The notes under the pieces: generated by a model
Database searches by the model: none
Seen by the model: the letters and a program-made list of their open reading frames with translations, nothing else
What the model was told of the DNA's origin: nothing
Translations under genes and position numbers: made by a program
Assembly: GCA_002197995.1 (NCBI GenBank)
Contig: NGZR01000002.1
Span: 2,480,001 to 2,544,000 of the forward strand
Length of the DNA stretch: 64,000 nucleotides
Reading direction: 5' to 3'
Source of the DNA: Gaeumannomyces sp. JS-464
Taxonomy: Eukaryota > Ascomycota > Sordariomycetes > Magnaporthales > Magnaporthaceae
Shown here: piece after piece, positions 46,584 to 58,071 of the stretch
Layout: every line of letters starts with the position of its first letter
How positions within the stretch are numbered: position 1 is the stretch's first letter

Positions 46584-47365
46584 TCAGTTCACGCAGTGCC
46601 CGACCTTGATGTTCCTGGACGACGCCGCGACGTTGATAGGCCCGCACTTGACCTCAAAGGTGACGCCGGTCGGGTGCTTCTGGGCCTGGCCAGGAAGTCG
46701 CTGCTGAAGCCCAAGACCACGTTGTTCTCGCCGGCGATGGTGATGCTCTCGTACTCCAGCTTGATGTATACGCCGGGGCTTCCAGTCGCGGGTCGTGTAG
46801 GACCGTGTGGGACTCGCTGATTCTGTCGTCGTTCTTTGCTCCCTGCTGTTCTTGTTGTTGTGCTTCCTGTCCTTGCTGCTCGTCTTGTTGCTGGTTTTGC
46901 TGCTGCTGCTGCTATCGTTGGGGCCGCGTGTGGGGCGCAGCAGGCTGAGCGTCGGGTGCTTCGTCGGCGCCGGTCTCGAGCCTGCTTGCGTCGCCCGCGA
47001 TGACTAGGATGCCGTTGACCTCGGGGTCGTAGGTCCCGGTCTCGTCTCCTGCGCTGATAGAGCTGGGGCCCTTGGCGGAGCTGCCGCCCTTGACGGAGCC
47101 GCGGTCGGGATGGGCTCGAGCTCGCTGCCGGCCAGGGTCCTCAACACAACCTCTGCGCGTGGAGGCAGGCTGCTCGCCTGTGGCCTGAGGTGTCTTGTCT
47201 CCACCACCTGGCTCCGGGCGGCGACGGTGCGCCCGAGGTCCGAGCTTTGCGTCTGCGCGTTGCGTGAGCGTGAGAAACACTGTCTTCCCGTGTCAAACCG
47301 GGGTTCCCTCAAGCACGTGGTACAAGGAAATGACCGGGAGCGAGGGGCCAACTTACATTCCCCAT
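46584..47365 (-). pseudogene. MGNC-start (probably N-myristoylated) fungal protein, frameshifted
   Basis: Exon 1 is only nine bases (47365-47357, MGN). A 77-nt intron (47280-47356; GTAAGT donor, CAG acceptor) joins it to CFSRSRNAQTQSSDLGRTVA. MGNC is a classic N-myristoylation and palmitoylation start, which suggests membrane attachment. After a shift the frame gives GPSSISAGDETGTYDPEVNG and ILVIAGDASRLETG, then PQR, TAG, and a polyQ stretch (QQQQNQQQDEQQ). The C-terminal part has PGVYIKLEYESITIAGENN, VVLGFSSDFLA, a shift, then GVTFEVKCGPINVAASS and RNIKVGHCVN before TGA. No named domain is recognised. One TAG and at least two shifts. The tiny first exon is inference from splice signals. Confidence 0.5.
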
Positions 47366-49390
47366 GGTGTGTGGTTTTTCGTCTGGGTCCAGCCAAACGG
47401 TCCGTGACAGGTTTCCTCCTGTATGGGTCGGTGAGTTGGGTATTACGGGGACGCTGCGGGCTTGGAGTCTGGGTGAGCTCTGGCGTGGTGCTCAAGACGG
47501 ACTGGAAATGGAATGGCATCTGGTTTTGTACATTTGACTCTTGTCGATACATTCTCCAGGCGGTGATGCGGCAGTCCAATCAGGCTCTGCCACAGCTCGC
47601 GTGGCGAGGTGGGGGATCGAGGCGCATGTCGGCCCAACCAGGACTTTTGGCGTGGATTCGTGGCAGGCCGGCAACCTGCCAAAGGCGACTGAGGGGCCCG
47701 AGGTGCCAGCGTGTGTAGCGTCTTAGGCGCGCTTTGGACGAATAATTGCAGCGTTACTCGGGCTCCTCGCATTGTCCAGAGGCCCAGAGATGCGCCTTCA
47801 ATTGGGTTTTATTGCGACCCAATGCATGCAGCAAGCCCCGGCCCAAACGTCATCCGCAAAAACCCCAGGCCTTGGAGATCCACGTTGCAAGAGTTGCACG
47901 AGACCGTTTTGCTTTTCCCCTCACATGCGCTGGGGGCGCATGTGGTGCTGATGGGCGACAGGGAGGGCAGGACGGCGAGGCGCAAGCTGGAGAATGGTTG
48001 GACATGGAGGCAGCAACGTCGGCGGCGGCCTCGGTCCCAACCGGGAGCGCAGTCGCCTCCCATGTCAGCGGTGTGGTAGGACGGGCGATGCAGGCACCCG
48101 GTCCGCCAGAGCCGCTTCCGCGAGATTCCGACGTTTGGGTCGCAACAGCACCGCCCGGTTGGGTGCTCCGAGTCTGGCGTCAGCACGCCTCGCCCAACGG
48201 CGGGTTCTTTCGCCGGCCAGCTTCTGTCAACGATCCGCCTTCTTCCACCCACGCCGACTGCTCGCGCAGCTAACCCCGCCTTGGCATCGGCAACCCAGCA
48301 CCATGTGCACGCGTGCTTGCTTCTGCGACACTCACGTGCGAAGCGAAGCGTGGAAGGAGGGGCGAAAGCACAGGAGCAGGGGAAGTCGGAAGACGGCATT
48401 CATCACTCTCCGCTAGCTCGAATCTGTCAAGACCGTCACGGTGCTCGTCTTGTCGTGTCTCTTTGAAGGGCATGGGCAGGCATGGAGTCCCGATCTTGGT
48501 TGAATGGAGGTGGGAAATAGCCACGCCGTGTGCTGGTCGAGATATCCCCAGACGGGCGCAGAGACCCCGGGAATTTCCTGTCTGATCGGCGCCGTCTAAT
48601 CGCTGATCCCTCTGAAGTGGCTGAAGAATCCAATGCGTCAATCCTTTTTTTCTTTTTCTTTTTTTTTCTTCTTCCCTTTGGATTGAAACCACCTGGCCGA
48701 GATTTGTTGGTCGGCGCCTCTCGAAAAGGATGGAGCAATGTCCAAGCTCAACCTTTCTCCCATTCTTTTTCTTGTTTTCATCGGTTTTGATCCACTTCTC
48801 TATAGCGCCCTCCTTCATGTCAGCGAGAAACGACCCAAGCGAGACTTGGCGTCCCCCAATCTCTCATCAAAGACAAGCTTTCGGGCCACCTGCCAGCCGC
48901 GCGTTCCTGCAGATCGGGGTTCTGTCTAGCCCGGTGCGACTGAAGCCCGCTTTGGAAAGGTCCAGCAGCGCCCGTCGTTTCGGCTGCGCGATCCGGGTCA
49001 AGCTCAGGGGCTCCGGGCCCGGGCCCGGGCCCTGGCCAAACATGGGACTGTCAAGCGTCAACTGCCAGCGGAAATTAAAGAATAAGAAAAAAGAGGGAGG
49101 ATTGGAGGCATCGCGGTGGAATGTGGCATTGTCGACCGGGCTAGGCGGCGACGCGGTCTGGAGACGGGGTATATCATAAACAAAGGGGCGACGGCCGGCC
49201 TGGTCGACCAGATAGCTGCTTTCGGCCATCCTTTTGTCCCTCGTTCACTCCTCCTAGGCCTCGCAGTCACTCGCTCCCGCGGCATTTAACCTGTCCTTCC
49301 TTCCTCCCCTCTCGACCGTGCCGCCTCTACAGTCCACCCCAGACGTCGTAGACTACAGGCCAGGCCGATTCTCTCCACTACACAACCAAG
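47366..49390. other. Large intergenic region, no supported gene
   Basis: Several open frames of 100-200 codons exist on both strands, but they overlap, have GC-driven composition and show no recognisable motif. The region should include the promoter of the MGNC gene and that of the gene at 49391, whose leader is CT-rich. Confidence 0.4.
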
Positions 49391-50039
49391 ATGAAGGCCC
49401 GGCTCAACAACATGGTCGCCTGCGCCCTGGCGCTCGCCACTCCGCCCTGGCCGACCCCGTCCTGGTCGAGGCCCCGGCCGCCGTGGAGCCGAGGGCGGCG
49501 ACCATGACGCCGATGCAGTGCTACACCGAGGGTAAGCCAGCCAGCCAGCGAGCGAGCGAGCGAGTCAAGCCGAACCCCAGAGACCGTCCGTCGTCTTCAG
49601 AGAGCTAACAAACCCACTCACCCACCAACCAACACAGCCCCTTCCTCGACTGCATCAAGCCCCTGACGGCGGCCACGTGCGCGGACCAGACGGACCGAGC
49701 TCCGTCGTGAGCTGCGCCTGCAGCCAGGGCAGCGCCCTGTACAGCTGCTACCAACAACTGCGCCTCGGACAGTTCTTCGCCAGCTACAAGGCCGGCCTGG
49801 ACGCCTGCTCCTCCATCGGCGGCGCCCCGCCACCGGCCGCCGCAACCGCCACCGCGCCACGGCCGCCACAGGCGGCGGCGGCGCGCCGGGCGCGCAGCAG
49901 CAAGAACCTCGTCCTCGCCCGCCGCCACCGGCACCGGCACCGCCAAGAGCGCCGCCGCCGGCCCGTCCGCCCCGGCTTCGGCTTGGCCGGTATGGGCGCC
50001 TCGCTGGCCCTGGCGCTTGGTGTGGTCGCGTGGTTGTGA
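49391..50039 (+). pseudogene. Secreted cysteine-rich GPI-anchored protein, frameshifted
   Basis: The start MKARLNNMVACALALA is a signal peptide. A one-base shift near 49440 leads to DPVLVEAPAAVEPRAATMTP and MQCYTE, then a 106-nt intron (49532-49637, GTAAGC donor). Exon 2 gives FLDCIKPLTAATCADQTD, a shift, SCACSQGSALYSCYQ, a shift, then FASYKAGLDACSSIGG, and a Ser/Pro/Arg-rich linker. It ends GFGLAGMGASLALALGVVAW, a hydrophobic GPI-attachment tail. The cysteine spacing (C, C, C, CxC, C, C, C) resembles small secreted cell-wall proteins of fungi. Function unknown. At least three single-base shifts, so either dead or badly called. Confidence 0.6.
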
Positions 50040-50508
50040 ATCTCGGAGAGGACGGTGCGGGACTGGAGGCTGACCACGGTTGTCGTCTGAACAAGAAGGA
50101 CAAGGCCAACAGAACCTGTATCGTATTATGAAGAAACGCCCCGAAGCTTGGGCGGCTACGAATAAGTGTAACACTCTGATCGTAATAGGCACTGTATCTG
50201 GCCGCTCTGAAGGCCCTTTCCCATTCCGGTGGTCGCCCCAGGCTCATCTGTCCCCTCCATGTCTCGTGTCCTGTTCCAAGAAAACCCACGCTAGGTAGCC
50301 AAAACCAATACATGATCGTGACAGTCGTTTCGTAGCTCTATCCAAACAGAGTGAACCAACGGAATCCCGAATCCGAAGCCCAAAAGGAAAGTACGCCGAA
50401 AACAAACAACTCGAACAAAATCGTCCCGTAAACCTTATCACTCTAGACCCATCCTGAGCTCGTCTCCGACGCCCCATTGGTCCCGCTCCATCGAGGCGCC
50501 TTGTATCT
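50040..50508. other. Convergent intergenic region
   Basis: 3' ends of the GPI-protein gene and the peroxin gene meet here. No gene supported. Confidence 0.4.
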
Positions 50509-52665
50509 CTAAACCGAACTCGTCCCCAGCGACGCGGCCGCGTCCTCGCGCTCCTCCTCGAGGCTGCTCGCCGCCGCGCTGCTGGTGCGCCTGCCCCGCC
50601 GCGTCGTAGACGTGTCCGTCGTCCGCCGCCGGAGTGACGGCGCCCTAAACCCAGACGCCCACCCCCCGCTAGTAGCAGTGGCTGCTGCTGCTGCTGCTTG
50701 CTTACTGCTGCTGAGCGCGACGACGACGACGACAGCAGTGACGACGCATCCTCCCCGTCGTTGCCACCGTGCTTCCCGTTCGCCTTTCCCGCTGCTTCCG
50801 CTGCCTCTTTCACCACATCCACAGCGGGAGATGGCTGGGAGGGAGCAGCAGAGTCACCCGGAGCTCGGATGGCGGCGGATATCCAGATCGTCGACTCGAC
50901 TAGCTCGCATCGCGGTACCATTTCCTGCGTCTTGTCCAGCGACCCCAGCTGTCCTGTCCTCGGCGGCCGTTTTGCCACTGGTGCAAACGTTAGTTGGATG
51001 GTCTTTGTTCAACAGAGTGCGGGCTGAAGCGCGCGGTTGTCGTCATACCTTGTTATCATAGTACACCCACCCCATCTTCCCACCCTCTCCGTCGTAGTTC
51101 CACTCGCCGTGCCTCCTCCGCCTGCTTGGCGGCCGCCCGGACGGCGTCGTCAGGCACCCCGTCGACCTTCCAGCGGCTGCCTTCGACCCAGCGCCAGCGC
51201 ATGCGGCTGCCGTCCTCGACCTCGGGCAGCTCGAACTGGTCCCGCGGCGGAACCGCGTTGTTGCGCTCGTCCGTCCACGCCGCCCGCTCGTACGTGAACA
51301 GGCTTGATGTCCAGCCCAGCCCCACCCAGCCCGTTGGTTCTCGTAGATTATAAACGTGAACCGCACGCCCGTCTCGTTGCCGCCGCCGCCCCGCGCCGCC
51401 CGCCGTATGGCCTTGGTAAGCTCGGATTCGCGTCGGCGGTGGACAGGACCCTGTACGGTGGCTGGCTCCATAGTCGACGCGGAAAACATGTCGCCACCGC
51501 CCGCTCCGCCAGGCGGCGGCCTCTCGAGGCCCTCAAACTCGAGCCCCGTCACGAGGGCGGCCAGTCTGCGGACAGACCGCGAGCGCCAGAGCAGCGTGCG
51601 GCCGACACAGCAAACCCTGGCGTGCCAAGTGAGGGCGACAGTACCCGCCACCAGGACGACGCGGCGGGCTGTAACGAGGCGCCAGGGGGGCAGGGTCAGG
51701 GCGAACCAGAAGGGGGTGCAGAGGAGGATCCGGATGAGCAGGGCCGTGAGGGCGGGGCGGGTCGTTGCCGACGTCGGGGTCCGCTGGGTGCTCAAAAAGT
51801 CGGTTAGCTCCAGCAGCGGCTCGAGCAGGATGTTGCAGCGCGATGTGAACTCGCGCAGCGTCTCCACCATCTCATCCAGGGTCTTGCGGTGGCGGGTACT
51901 GGTTGCCTCAGCCGTCGAGCCCGCGCGCTGGTGCCCCTGCCCGACCCCGCCGCCGCCGCCGCCGCCGCCAGTATTACCGCCTCCCGGTCCAGGACCGCCG
52001 GGGGTGGACGTGCCGTCGGCCTTGGACGCTCCGCCTCCGGCTCCTCCAGATGCAGCCGCGCTGCCGTTGGTTGTAGCGGCGGATTTGACCGCCCTCTTGA
52101 CCTTCGCAATCTGGTCCGCGTTCCCCGCGGCCCCGTCCTTGGATGCAGGCTCGGTCCAGCTGCTACTGCTCAGTGGGCTGAAGCGGCGGCCGTACATGCC
52201 GCCAATCAGACCCCCGACCAGCAGCAGCGGTCCCACAACGCGGACCAGGACGTCGCCGTACAGCACGGTGGTCCAGAAGGCGACGACGAGCAGGAAGCTC
52301 TCCCACTGGTCCTCTGTTGTCCATGTCAGGAGGCCGACGAGCTTATTCAGGGGCAGCAGGAAAGGGTGGCTGTAGGCGAGGGCGCGCGTGATCTGTGGCG
52401 GGGTGGCCAGCAGCAAGGGGGACTTTTGGTGGACGAGGATGGTGCTGCGGCGCTTGGCGGCCGAGGTGGTGCTGCCGGACAGGGTGGCGGGCGAGAAGGC
52501 AGCGTAGGTTGGGTTCGGGCCGGGCGCGGAGAAGGCGGCAGTAAAGCCATCGGAGGAGGCGGGATGCCGCGAGAGAGTCGTCGTCGGGGTGAGGAACTGG
52601 GCGGTCGAGGAGGCGACGTCCTGCGGGTCTCGCCGCTGGGACCTGGGTGTTGCCATCTGGACCAT
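50509..52665 (-). CDS. Peroxisomal membrane peroxin, Pex24/DysF type (Pex28-32 group), frameshifted
   Basis: These proteins sit in the peroxisome or ER membrane and control peroxisome number and size. The start is MVQMATPRSQRRD, with a second ATG four codons later. ILVHQKSPLLLATPPQITR and ALAYSHPFLLPLNKLVGLLT are the Pex24p signature, followed by hydrophobic helices (ESFLLVVAFWTTVLYGDVLV, LLLVGGLIGGMYG), a polyG linker, and a second helix pair (ALLIRILLCTPFWFALTLP). The DysF part starts VRFTFIIYENQR; a one-base shift near 51322 gives GWVGLGWTSSLFTYERAAW. A 71-nt intron (50978-51048; GTATGA donor, CAG acceptor) joins MGWVYYDNK to WQNGRRGQDSWGRW and TRRRKWYRDA. Another shift near 50905 gives ELVESTIWIS and a low-complexity tail. 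The stop is uncertain. Two or three shifts in a gene expected to be essential for peroxisome biology are suspicious. Confidence 0.78.
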
Positions 52666-54754
52666 CCAGGGAGTGTCCTATTTTCGCGGGCGCGATGAGA
52701 ATCCGCGGCTGTCAGTTGGGCAAGATTCGAGGGGATTTCAAGATTGGGGCGGCTGCTCCTGGTGCGTGCAGAGAGCGCATTTGGCATGGCGCGACGGGTG
52801 CGATCAGGTAGCCAGGCGCCCAGCGGTCCCCGAGGGCAGCGGCAAGGCCGAGGACGAGGATCACGACGAGAGGTCATGCGACCAAACACTGCCAGCAGCA
52901 CGCAGCACGCAGCGAATGCGCGGACCAGGCAACCTTGCTAGTTTCGGTGCGGGAATTGCCAAACCACCCAAGGGACTGCTGGCAGGGCGGCCAGAGAGGG
53001 ACTGTGTGTAGGGAAATACAGGAATAATGCAAATTATCAAAAACGTGGTGGACTCACGATGGCTGCCATCAAGAAGCTTCGGGTTCCAAGGCGCTCCGGC
53101 GATCCACCACGTCATCGGTTTGCTGCGGTGCGCGTCGATTCTGCCGGTGCATGGCTCACCCGCCACCGCGTCCTGGGGGGAGGGCTGGGGCTGCGGTGCT
53201 GGGCTGGGGAAGGAGGGGCTGGACTGTGCAGTGGGTGCGGTGCCAGTGCTCCAAAGTCTGGCGCGTCTGGTGTCTGCTGGTCTGGTGTCGAGTGGTGCTA
53301 TGGGGGGTCGAATGGAGCACACAGGCCAAGGGGCAGGGGTTTTTGGCCGTCGGTCGGGTGTCAAATGGCGGCGGCCGTCTGAATCAAGAGGCAAGAGGCC
53401 TGGGACAAAGGACGGGCACCTTGGCTCAGCTCTGGGGAGGTGAGCAGCCTGGCAGTCGCATCTCTGTCCTCGTATGGACATGCGTATTGGGAGGAAGGCA
53501 AGCAAACAAACTTCGGATTCCTCGGCGGTTGGGGCGGTCATGACTGAGCTCTCTGCTTCCGCTCGGTTTGGTTCTGCCGCACGTGAGGTCGACACTGGAA
53601 CCCAGCCGCCTGGGCCGCGCGGGCTGGGCACGGGTCCCGACGCTCCCTGGCCCCAGGACTGGGCAGGCACACAGCAGCGCAGCTGCCCCTGGAACAGGCC
53701 TCTCCGCTCACCTGGCCGGCCACCTCGGCTCTGACCCACAGAAGCTCCACGAGCTAAGACGAAACAAGTGTGCGATCACATGCAAGATTTGAAGCCAAGA
53801 CGCCTGGCATCCAATAACGTGCTCTGTCTGCATGCGTTGTCGCGCCGCGTTTTTGACTTCTGCGCCTGTCGAGCTGAGGTTCCGTATTATTTATAGACAG
53901 CACCGGACGAAAAGCCGGCTGGCCAGGGACTAGAGACTGGAGCTATGATGCGCTGACCCACGATGCGGAACTGGCGGGCGATAGCGTGCAAATAGCTCCG
54001 TGCAGCCCCCCGCCCAGGCGGTGGCATCTCGACGACTGCTGGCTGGGCCGATTAACCCTGGGCTAACATGGAATCCATCTCAAGCTAGCCCAAGCGGGCA
54101 CCTTGGAGCACGTTGGAATAAACCACTGTTGCTGCAAAGGCTATAATATTTACATAGACATTTTCTGTCTGTACTTGTTTCCTCGAGTCAGAGCCATGTC
54201 AGCCACTGTCTAAAAATCCCCAACGCAACGTGACCATGTGCAGAGATAAACTCCCCTTTTTCTTCTTCTATTTTTTATGATCTCCTAGATAGCCGTTCAA
54301 TTAGATAAAAACCGGGTGGAAATGTATGCTCCCACGTCGCGGAAGCTCTCAGGGGTCCTGTCGGGCAAGATATGGAAATTGACGACACTGTTCCGGCCCC
54401 CAGATAGGTAGAACCGTCCTAGTCTGCCCGGGAATAGTTGCATCGACAACACTGGATGGCTGTGGCTCGAAGGGCAGTTGCATACCACGAATCTCTTGAA
54501 CTTTTCAATAGGCTCTCGCGATGACGGCAACCACAGAGGTCAGTTAGACGCCACTTGGGCTGATCTGCTGCCACCATCCATCTCCTAGGCGTAGGAGAAA
54601 GACTGGTAGCTCAAAGCCTCCTCATCCCGAGGCGCAATTATAGTTACAATAGATCTCCAATGCATTTAATGCTTCATAGAAGCGAGACTGTTCCCGCATT
54701 TGTGTTCGCGCTGGTCTCTGGCATGCAACTCCAAAGCTATTCGCTCTTCCCACA
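52666..54754. other. Intergenic region, divergent promoters
   Basis: The peroxin gene starts leftward at 52665 and the next gene starts rightward at 54755. Long open frames on both strands at 52.8-53.8 kb overlap each other and show no motif, so I treat them as GC-driven shadows. The part after 53.8 kb is AT-richer. Confidence 0.4.
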
Positions 54755-55857
54755 ATGCCAGAATCTCAAATCCACGATATCTTGGATACACCTGATCCGG
54801 ATTTGTGGCTATCACAGGCAGTTTTCGACGTGCACTCTCTTCCCATATCATCAACATTAGGCGCCTATCGGCCTAGTTTCGCCTCGCATCCGGCACCCAG
54901 TGATTCTTCCACCCTGCTGTCCAGGCCGTCGGCCAAGCTGCCCGCCCCCGCGCTGGCGATGGACATGGCAATATCGCTCCCGCGGCTGACCCACGGGGGC
55001 CGCCGGTCCCGGCTCGACAGGCTGGCCCGCACGCGGGTCTTCGGGCCGCACATGCCGGCGCGGCGGCACCGCGACCAGATCGCGGGCGTGCTGGCGCTGG
55101 CGGCCGAGACGCCGCCGGGCGACGACCACCTACCCGAGTCGGCCGACTTCCGCGCCGTGCTCGAGTCGTACCTCTCGAGCCGCAGGCCCAGCGTGCGCCA
55201 GGGCAACGCCATCCTCGACGTCGTCTCGGCCCGGCTGGCGGCCCTCGACCGCGTCGACGACGCCCTGGCCGCCCTGCACCTGCCCCTCCCGGCGGCGCCT
55301 ACTGCGAGGAGTGGGACGAGGCTGCCTGGCTCGGCGCCGCGCGCGAGCTGGCGCCCGGCGCCGGCGTGCCCGAGCTCTACCGCGACTGGCAGGGCGTGCT
55401 GGCCACGGCGGAGCTGGCGTTCCACACGCGGCCCGCGCACGACGTGCTGCCCAGCTCGGCGACGACGGCGACGGCAGCGACGGCAACAGCGTCATCGGCA
55501 TCCACTCGTGGTGATGGCGGCGGTGGCGGTGGCGGTGGCGGCGTCGGGGCTGGGGCGGTCGAGTTCACGCGCCCGCTGCGGTTCGTGGCGGCCTCGCTGG
55601 CCGAGTGCGGCGCGCCGGCCTGGGGCCCCGAGGCCCAGGTCGTGATCCTGGAGTTGCGGCGGGTAATGCGCGCGTACGGGCGGCGGCGCGGGAGGGCCCG
55701 CGCCTGGTCGCTCCGCTACCTGCACCGCGAGCTGCCGCCGCACGAAGTCGAGGGCTACTGTCCGCGTTGGAAGCGGGGGCGCGCCCTTGGCCGCGGGTTG
55801 AGGCGTTTAGCGCTGCTACCGGGAGGGTCGGGTTGGGCGGCGGGCCCCTCCGTCTGA
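54755..55857 (+). CDS. Hypothetical fungal protein, one frameshift
   Basis: The frame starts MPESQIHDILDTPDPDLWLS. It runs with normal-looking sequence (QIAGVLALAAETPPGDDHLP, AVLESYLSSRRPSVRQGNAI, LDVVSARLAALDRVDDALAA) to about 55295. There a C run shifts the frame into YCEEWDEAAWLGAARELAPG and VPELYRDWQGVLATAELAFH. After a polyThr/Ala/Gly linker come RFVAASLAECGAPAWGPE, VVILELRRVMRAYGRRRGRA and SLRYLHRELPPHEVEGY, and it ends GWAAGPSV then TGA. No domain is recognised. Mostly helical and Ala/Leu/Arg-rich. One indel is likely. Confidence 0.5.
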
Positions 55858-56131
55858 TGTCCATGTTGGGACGTTGGGTCTGGTTTGTGTCGCCGTCGTC
55901 CATCGCGCGGGTTACCGTGCGGCTTTTGCGTCCAGGAGACTGAGGGTGCTGTATATACCTGGTAGTGCTGCGCAGAGGCCCCACCCATGCGCACGGGCCG
56001 CTCCGGGGTGGAGGTGGTCTCCAGACTCCAGGCCAAACGTAGCTTCGCTTCTTTCTTGCGCCCAAATACAGTGCTTCCTGCCAGGGTCGCAACATTGGCC
56101 TTTGCGGCGCACCAACAGCTCAGTGACAACT

Positions 56132-56793
56132 TTACGTCCTCTCGGTGCTAGTCGCACCTGTAGAGATGTGGAATGGGAACCACGCCTCCCGCGACGAAAA
56201 CGAACCAAGGACTTTGCTGGGATCCCCCACAGAAGTCGGGGTTGGCCGTAGATGATGTGTTTTGATTGGAGGCAGTAAATCAGGACACGATAGGTCTTGC
56301 CGCAACAGCGAGGTCCGGGGCAGCAGGCTCTCGTCGGGGTCGCATGGGCCATCCGGGTGCATGCGGCGAGTGAGGACACGCATAATGAAAGCCGTCAACG
56401 CCTCCTTGCGAAAGCTGTGTGAGCGACTGAGCAGGTCGCCCCAGTCCTCGTCGTCGCCAGCGGCAGCCGTGTAGGCTGAGGCGTCGAAAGACACCCCGTT
56501 GTTGTAGAGAGTGGTGCGGCTCTTGACAAGAGTTTGGACATCGGAGAAGAGGGATGTGGCCAGTTCATCGAGCGGACGTCTTCGCTCACGAAGCAGCAAT
56601 TTGCCATCATTGCGGTCATTTCGGACGGGATGTCACGGCAGTTGACGAGTTCGTTGAACTTGGCTCTCCACTGGTTGGATTGTTCCTCCCACTTTTTGCA
56701 GCGCGGGCGCCATATGAAGCAGACGGCAGTGCCAACTACAATGCCGGCTACAAGGGCTGCGGCGGCCGCAGAGCCGACAGCCACGCCGGCCAT
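56132..56793 (-). CDS. Hypothetical single-pass membrane protein, one frameshift
   Basis: The start MAGVAVGSAAAAALVAGIVV continues GTAVCFIWRPRCKKW, one membrane helix with a basic cytosolic flank. NQWRAKFNELVNCRDIPSEM follows. Near 56610 the frame shifts to LLLRERRRPLDELATSLFSD, then VQTLVKSRTTLYNNGVSF and GDDEDWGDLLSRSHSFRKEA, then LTAFIMRVLTRRMHPDG. The last 50 residues look less natural and may be read-through of an intron or a wrong frame. No domain is recognised. The layout (short N-terminal anchor, soluble helical region) is common among fungal orphan proteins. Confidence 0.5.
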
Positions 56794-56926
56794 GGCTTCA
56801 GCGGAGAAAGTGGAGGGTATGGCGGAAGTAGGCCTGTGAGTAGGCCAATGGAGAGCCTGGGAAGCAATGGGAGAACCGGTAAACGAGACGTACGGCTAGG
56901 AAATGGGGGGAGGGGTACATGAGGAT

Positions 56927-56953
56927 GGGGGGGGGGGGGGGGGGGGGGGGGGG
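56927..56953. repeat. Poly-G tract, 27 bases
   Basis: Uninterrupted G run just upstream of the membrane-protein gene. Confidence 0.9.
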
Positions 56954-57675
56954 AAGCCGTAGGGGAGGGAAGAAGGACAAGAGGAACGAGAAAAAGGGTA
57001 AAGTGAAAATGGGGGGAGAGAGGATGCGGACGGCGAGCAGAGGGGTCCAAGCACCCATTCCACCTGTTTGCTTGTTTGCTCGCTCTCCCTTGGGTCAGGT
57101 TTGGTGGCCTTGGCAGAGTCGCCGCCCGGAATGAATTCCGGTGCCGCTTTCAGCTGTCCTAGTTGGTGTGCCGGCACCCGACATCACATTCCAATGGCGT
57201 CCCGGCGTTTGCTTACCTAACTAGGTAGGCAATTAGACAGCAAACAGGCCAGGTGAAGGAATGAAGCGCTAATTATAACATTGCTCTTACCTCTCCTTCT
57301 CCATGCACCTCCCTTTTTTCTCGTCATCTATCACTTGGGTTCAGCTCGCTTTGGCCTGCTGCCAGTGCAGAGTAATAATCAGTCAGCCCCTAGGCCATGG
57401 GGCCCTGGCCATCTTCGTTTGTCGTGAGTTGGCCAGCGCGTTTCTAGTTCGCCTCGTGTTGTTCGCCTGGCTGAAGGTGGCTTTTTGGTCAAAGAAAAGA
57501 AGCAAACAGGCGGCATCGTGGCGGCCTGGTTGGAAGAGTGCAGTCATACCAGCGGGTAGGGAGAGGAGCTCATGTAATCATGGAAACAAAGGTTCTGTTG
57601 GAATCAGCAGCCAACAAAAAGGCAAGTCGTGCCTCCAGCCCTGTAGTTCCCCAGGCTTCCGACTTTCCAACCAGT

Positions 57676-57957
57676 CCAGAGCAAACCGCCGGGAGTCCTG
57701 TTGATCAGGATCACCAGGGATACGCCCACCCTCAGCTTCTCCGTTCAACCCAGCTCCCCCACCCAATATCACACTGCCAAGACGGAACCCGCATCGCTGT
57801 CCAAACAGCCCAGAGCAAACAGCCGGGAGTCCTGTTGACCGGGATCGCCAGAGACACACTTGGCCGATCTCGCTGGCTGACCTCCCCTCTCAGCTCTTCC
57901 GTTGAACCCAGCGCCCTCCCACCCAACAACACTGCCAAGACGGGAACCCGCATCGTT
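57676..57957. repeat. Tandem duplication of about 120-150 bp
   Basis: Copy 1 (57676-57798) and copy 2 (57810-57957) share the blocks gccgggagtcctgttga, cagctcttccgttgaaccca-like, and cactgccaagacgg followed by aacccgcatcg. Copy 2 has about 25 extra bases in the middle. It lies 120 bases upstream of the next start codon. Confidence 0.8.
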
Positions 57958-58071
57958 TCCCCTTAGCTCATTAATTACCCCCTAGACAAGCCCACCGCTA
58001 GGTACAAACAACCTCTTGCCGATCCTTCTGCCTGTTCAGTCTTCCAGCCGCCAAGACCCAACACCGTCGTC

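Larger units (their letters stand above)
56794..58071. other. Divergent promoter region with poly-G tract and tandem duplication
   Basis: No gene is supported. It holds a 27-base poly-G tract and a 120-150 bp tandem duplication, listed separately, and the likely promoter of the STAND-N gene at 58072. Confidence 0.45.

Noticed and set aside
9234..47365. A reassigned genetic code in which UAA/UAG mean Gln
   Set aside because: CAG and CAA are used freely in the same genes (polyQ runs), the MFS gene and the first gene read with standard codons, and the same loci also have frameshifts. Mutation explains the stops better.
47746..48818. Several 120-190 codon frames in the large intergenic region
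   Set aside because: They overlap on both strands without recognisable protein or consistent splice signals.
52861..53739. 292-codon minus-strand open frame upstream of the peroxin
   Set aside because: No motif, Pro/Arg/Ser-rich, overlaps equally long frames on the other strand. No splice link to the peroxin is apparent.
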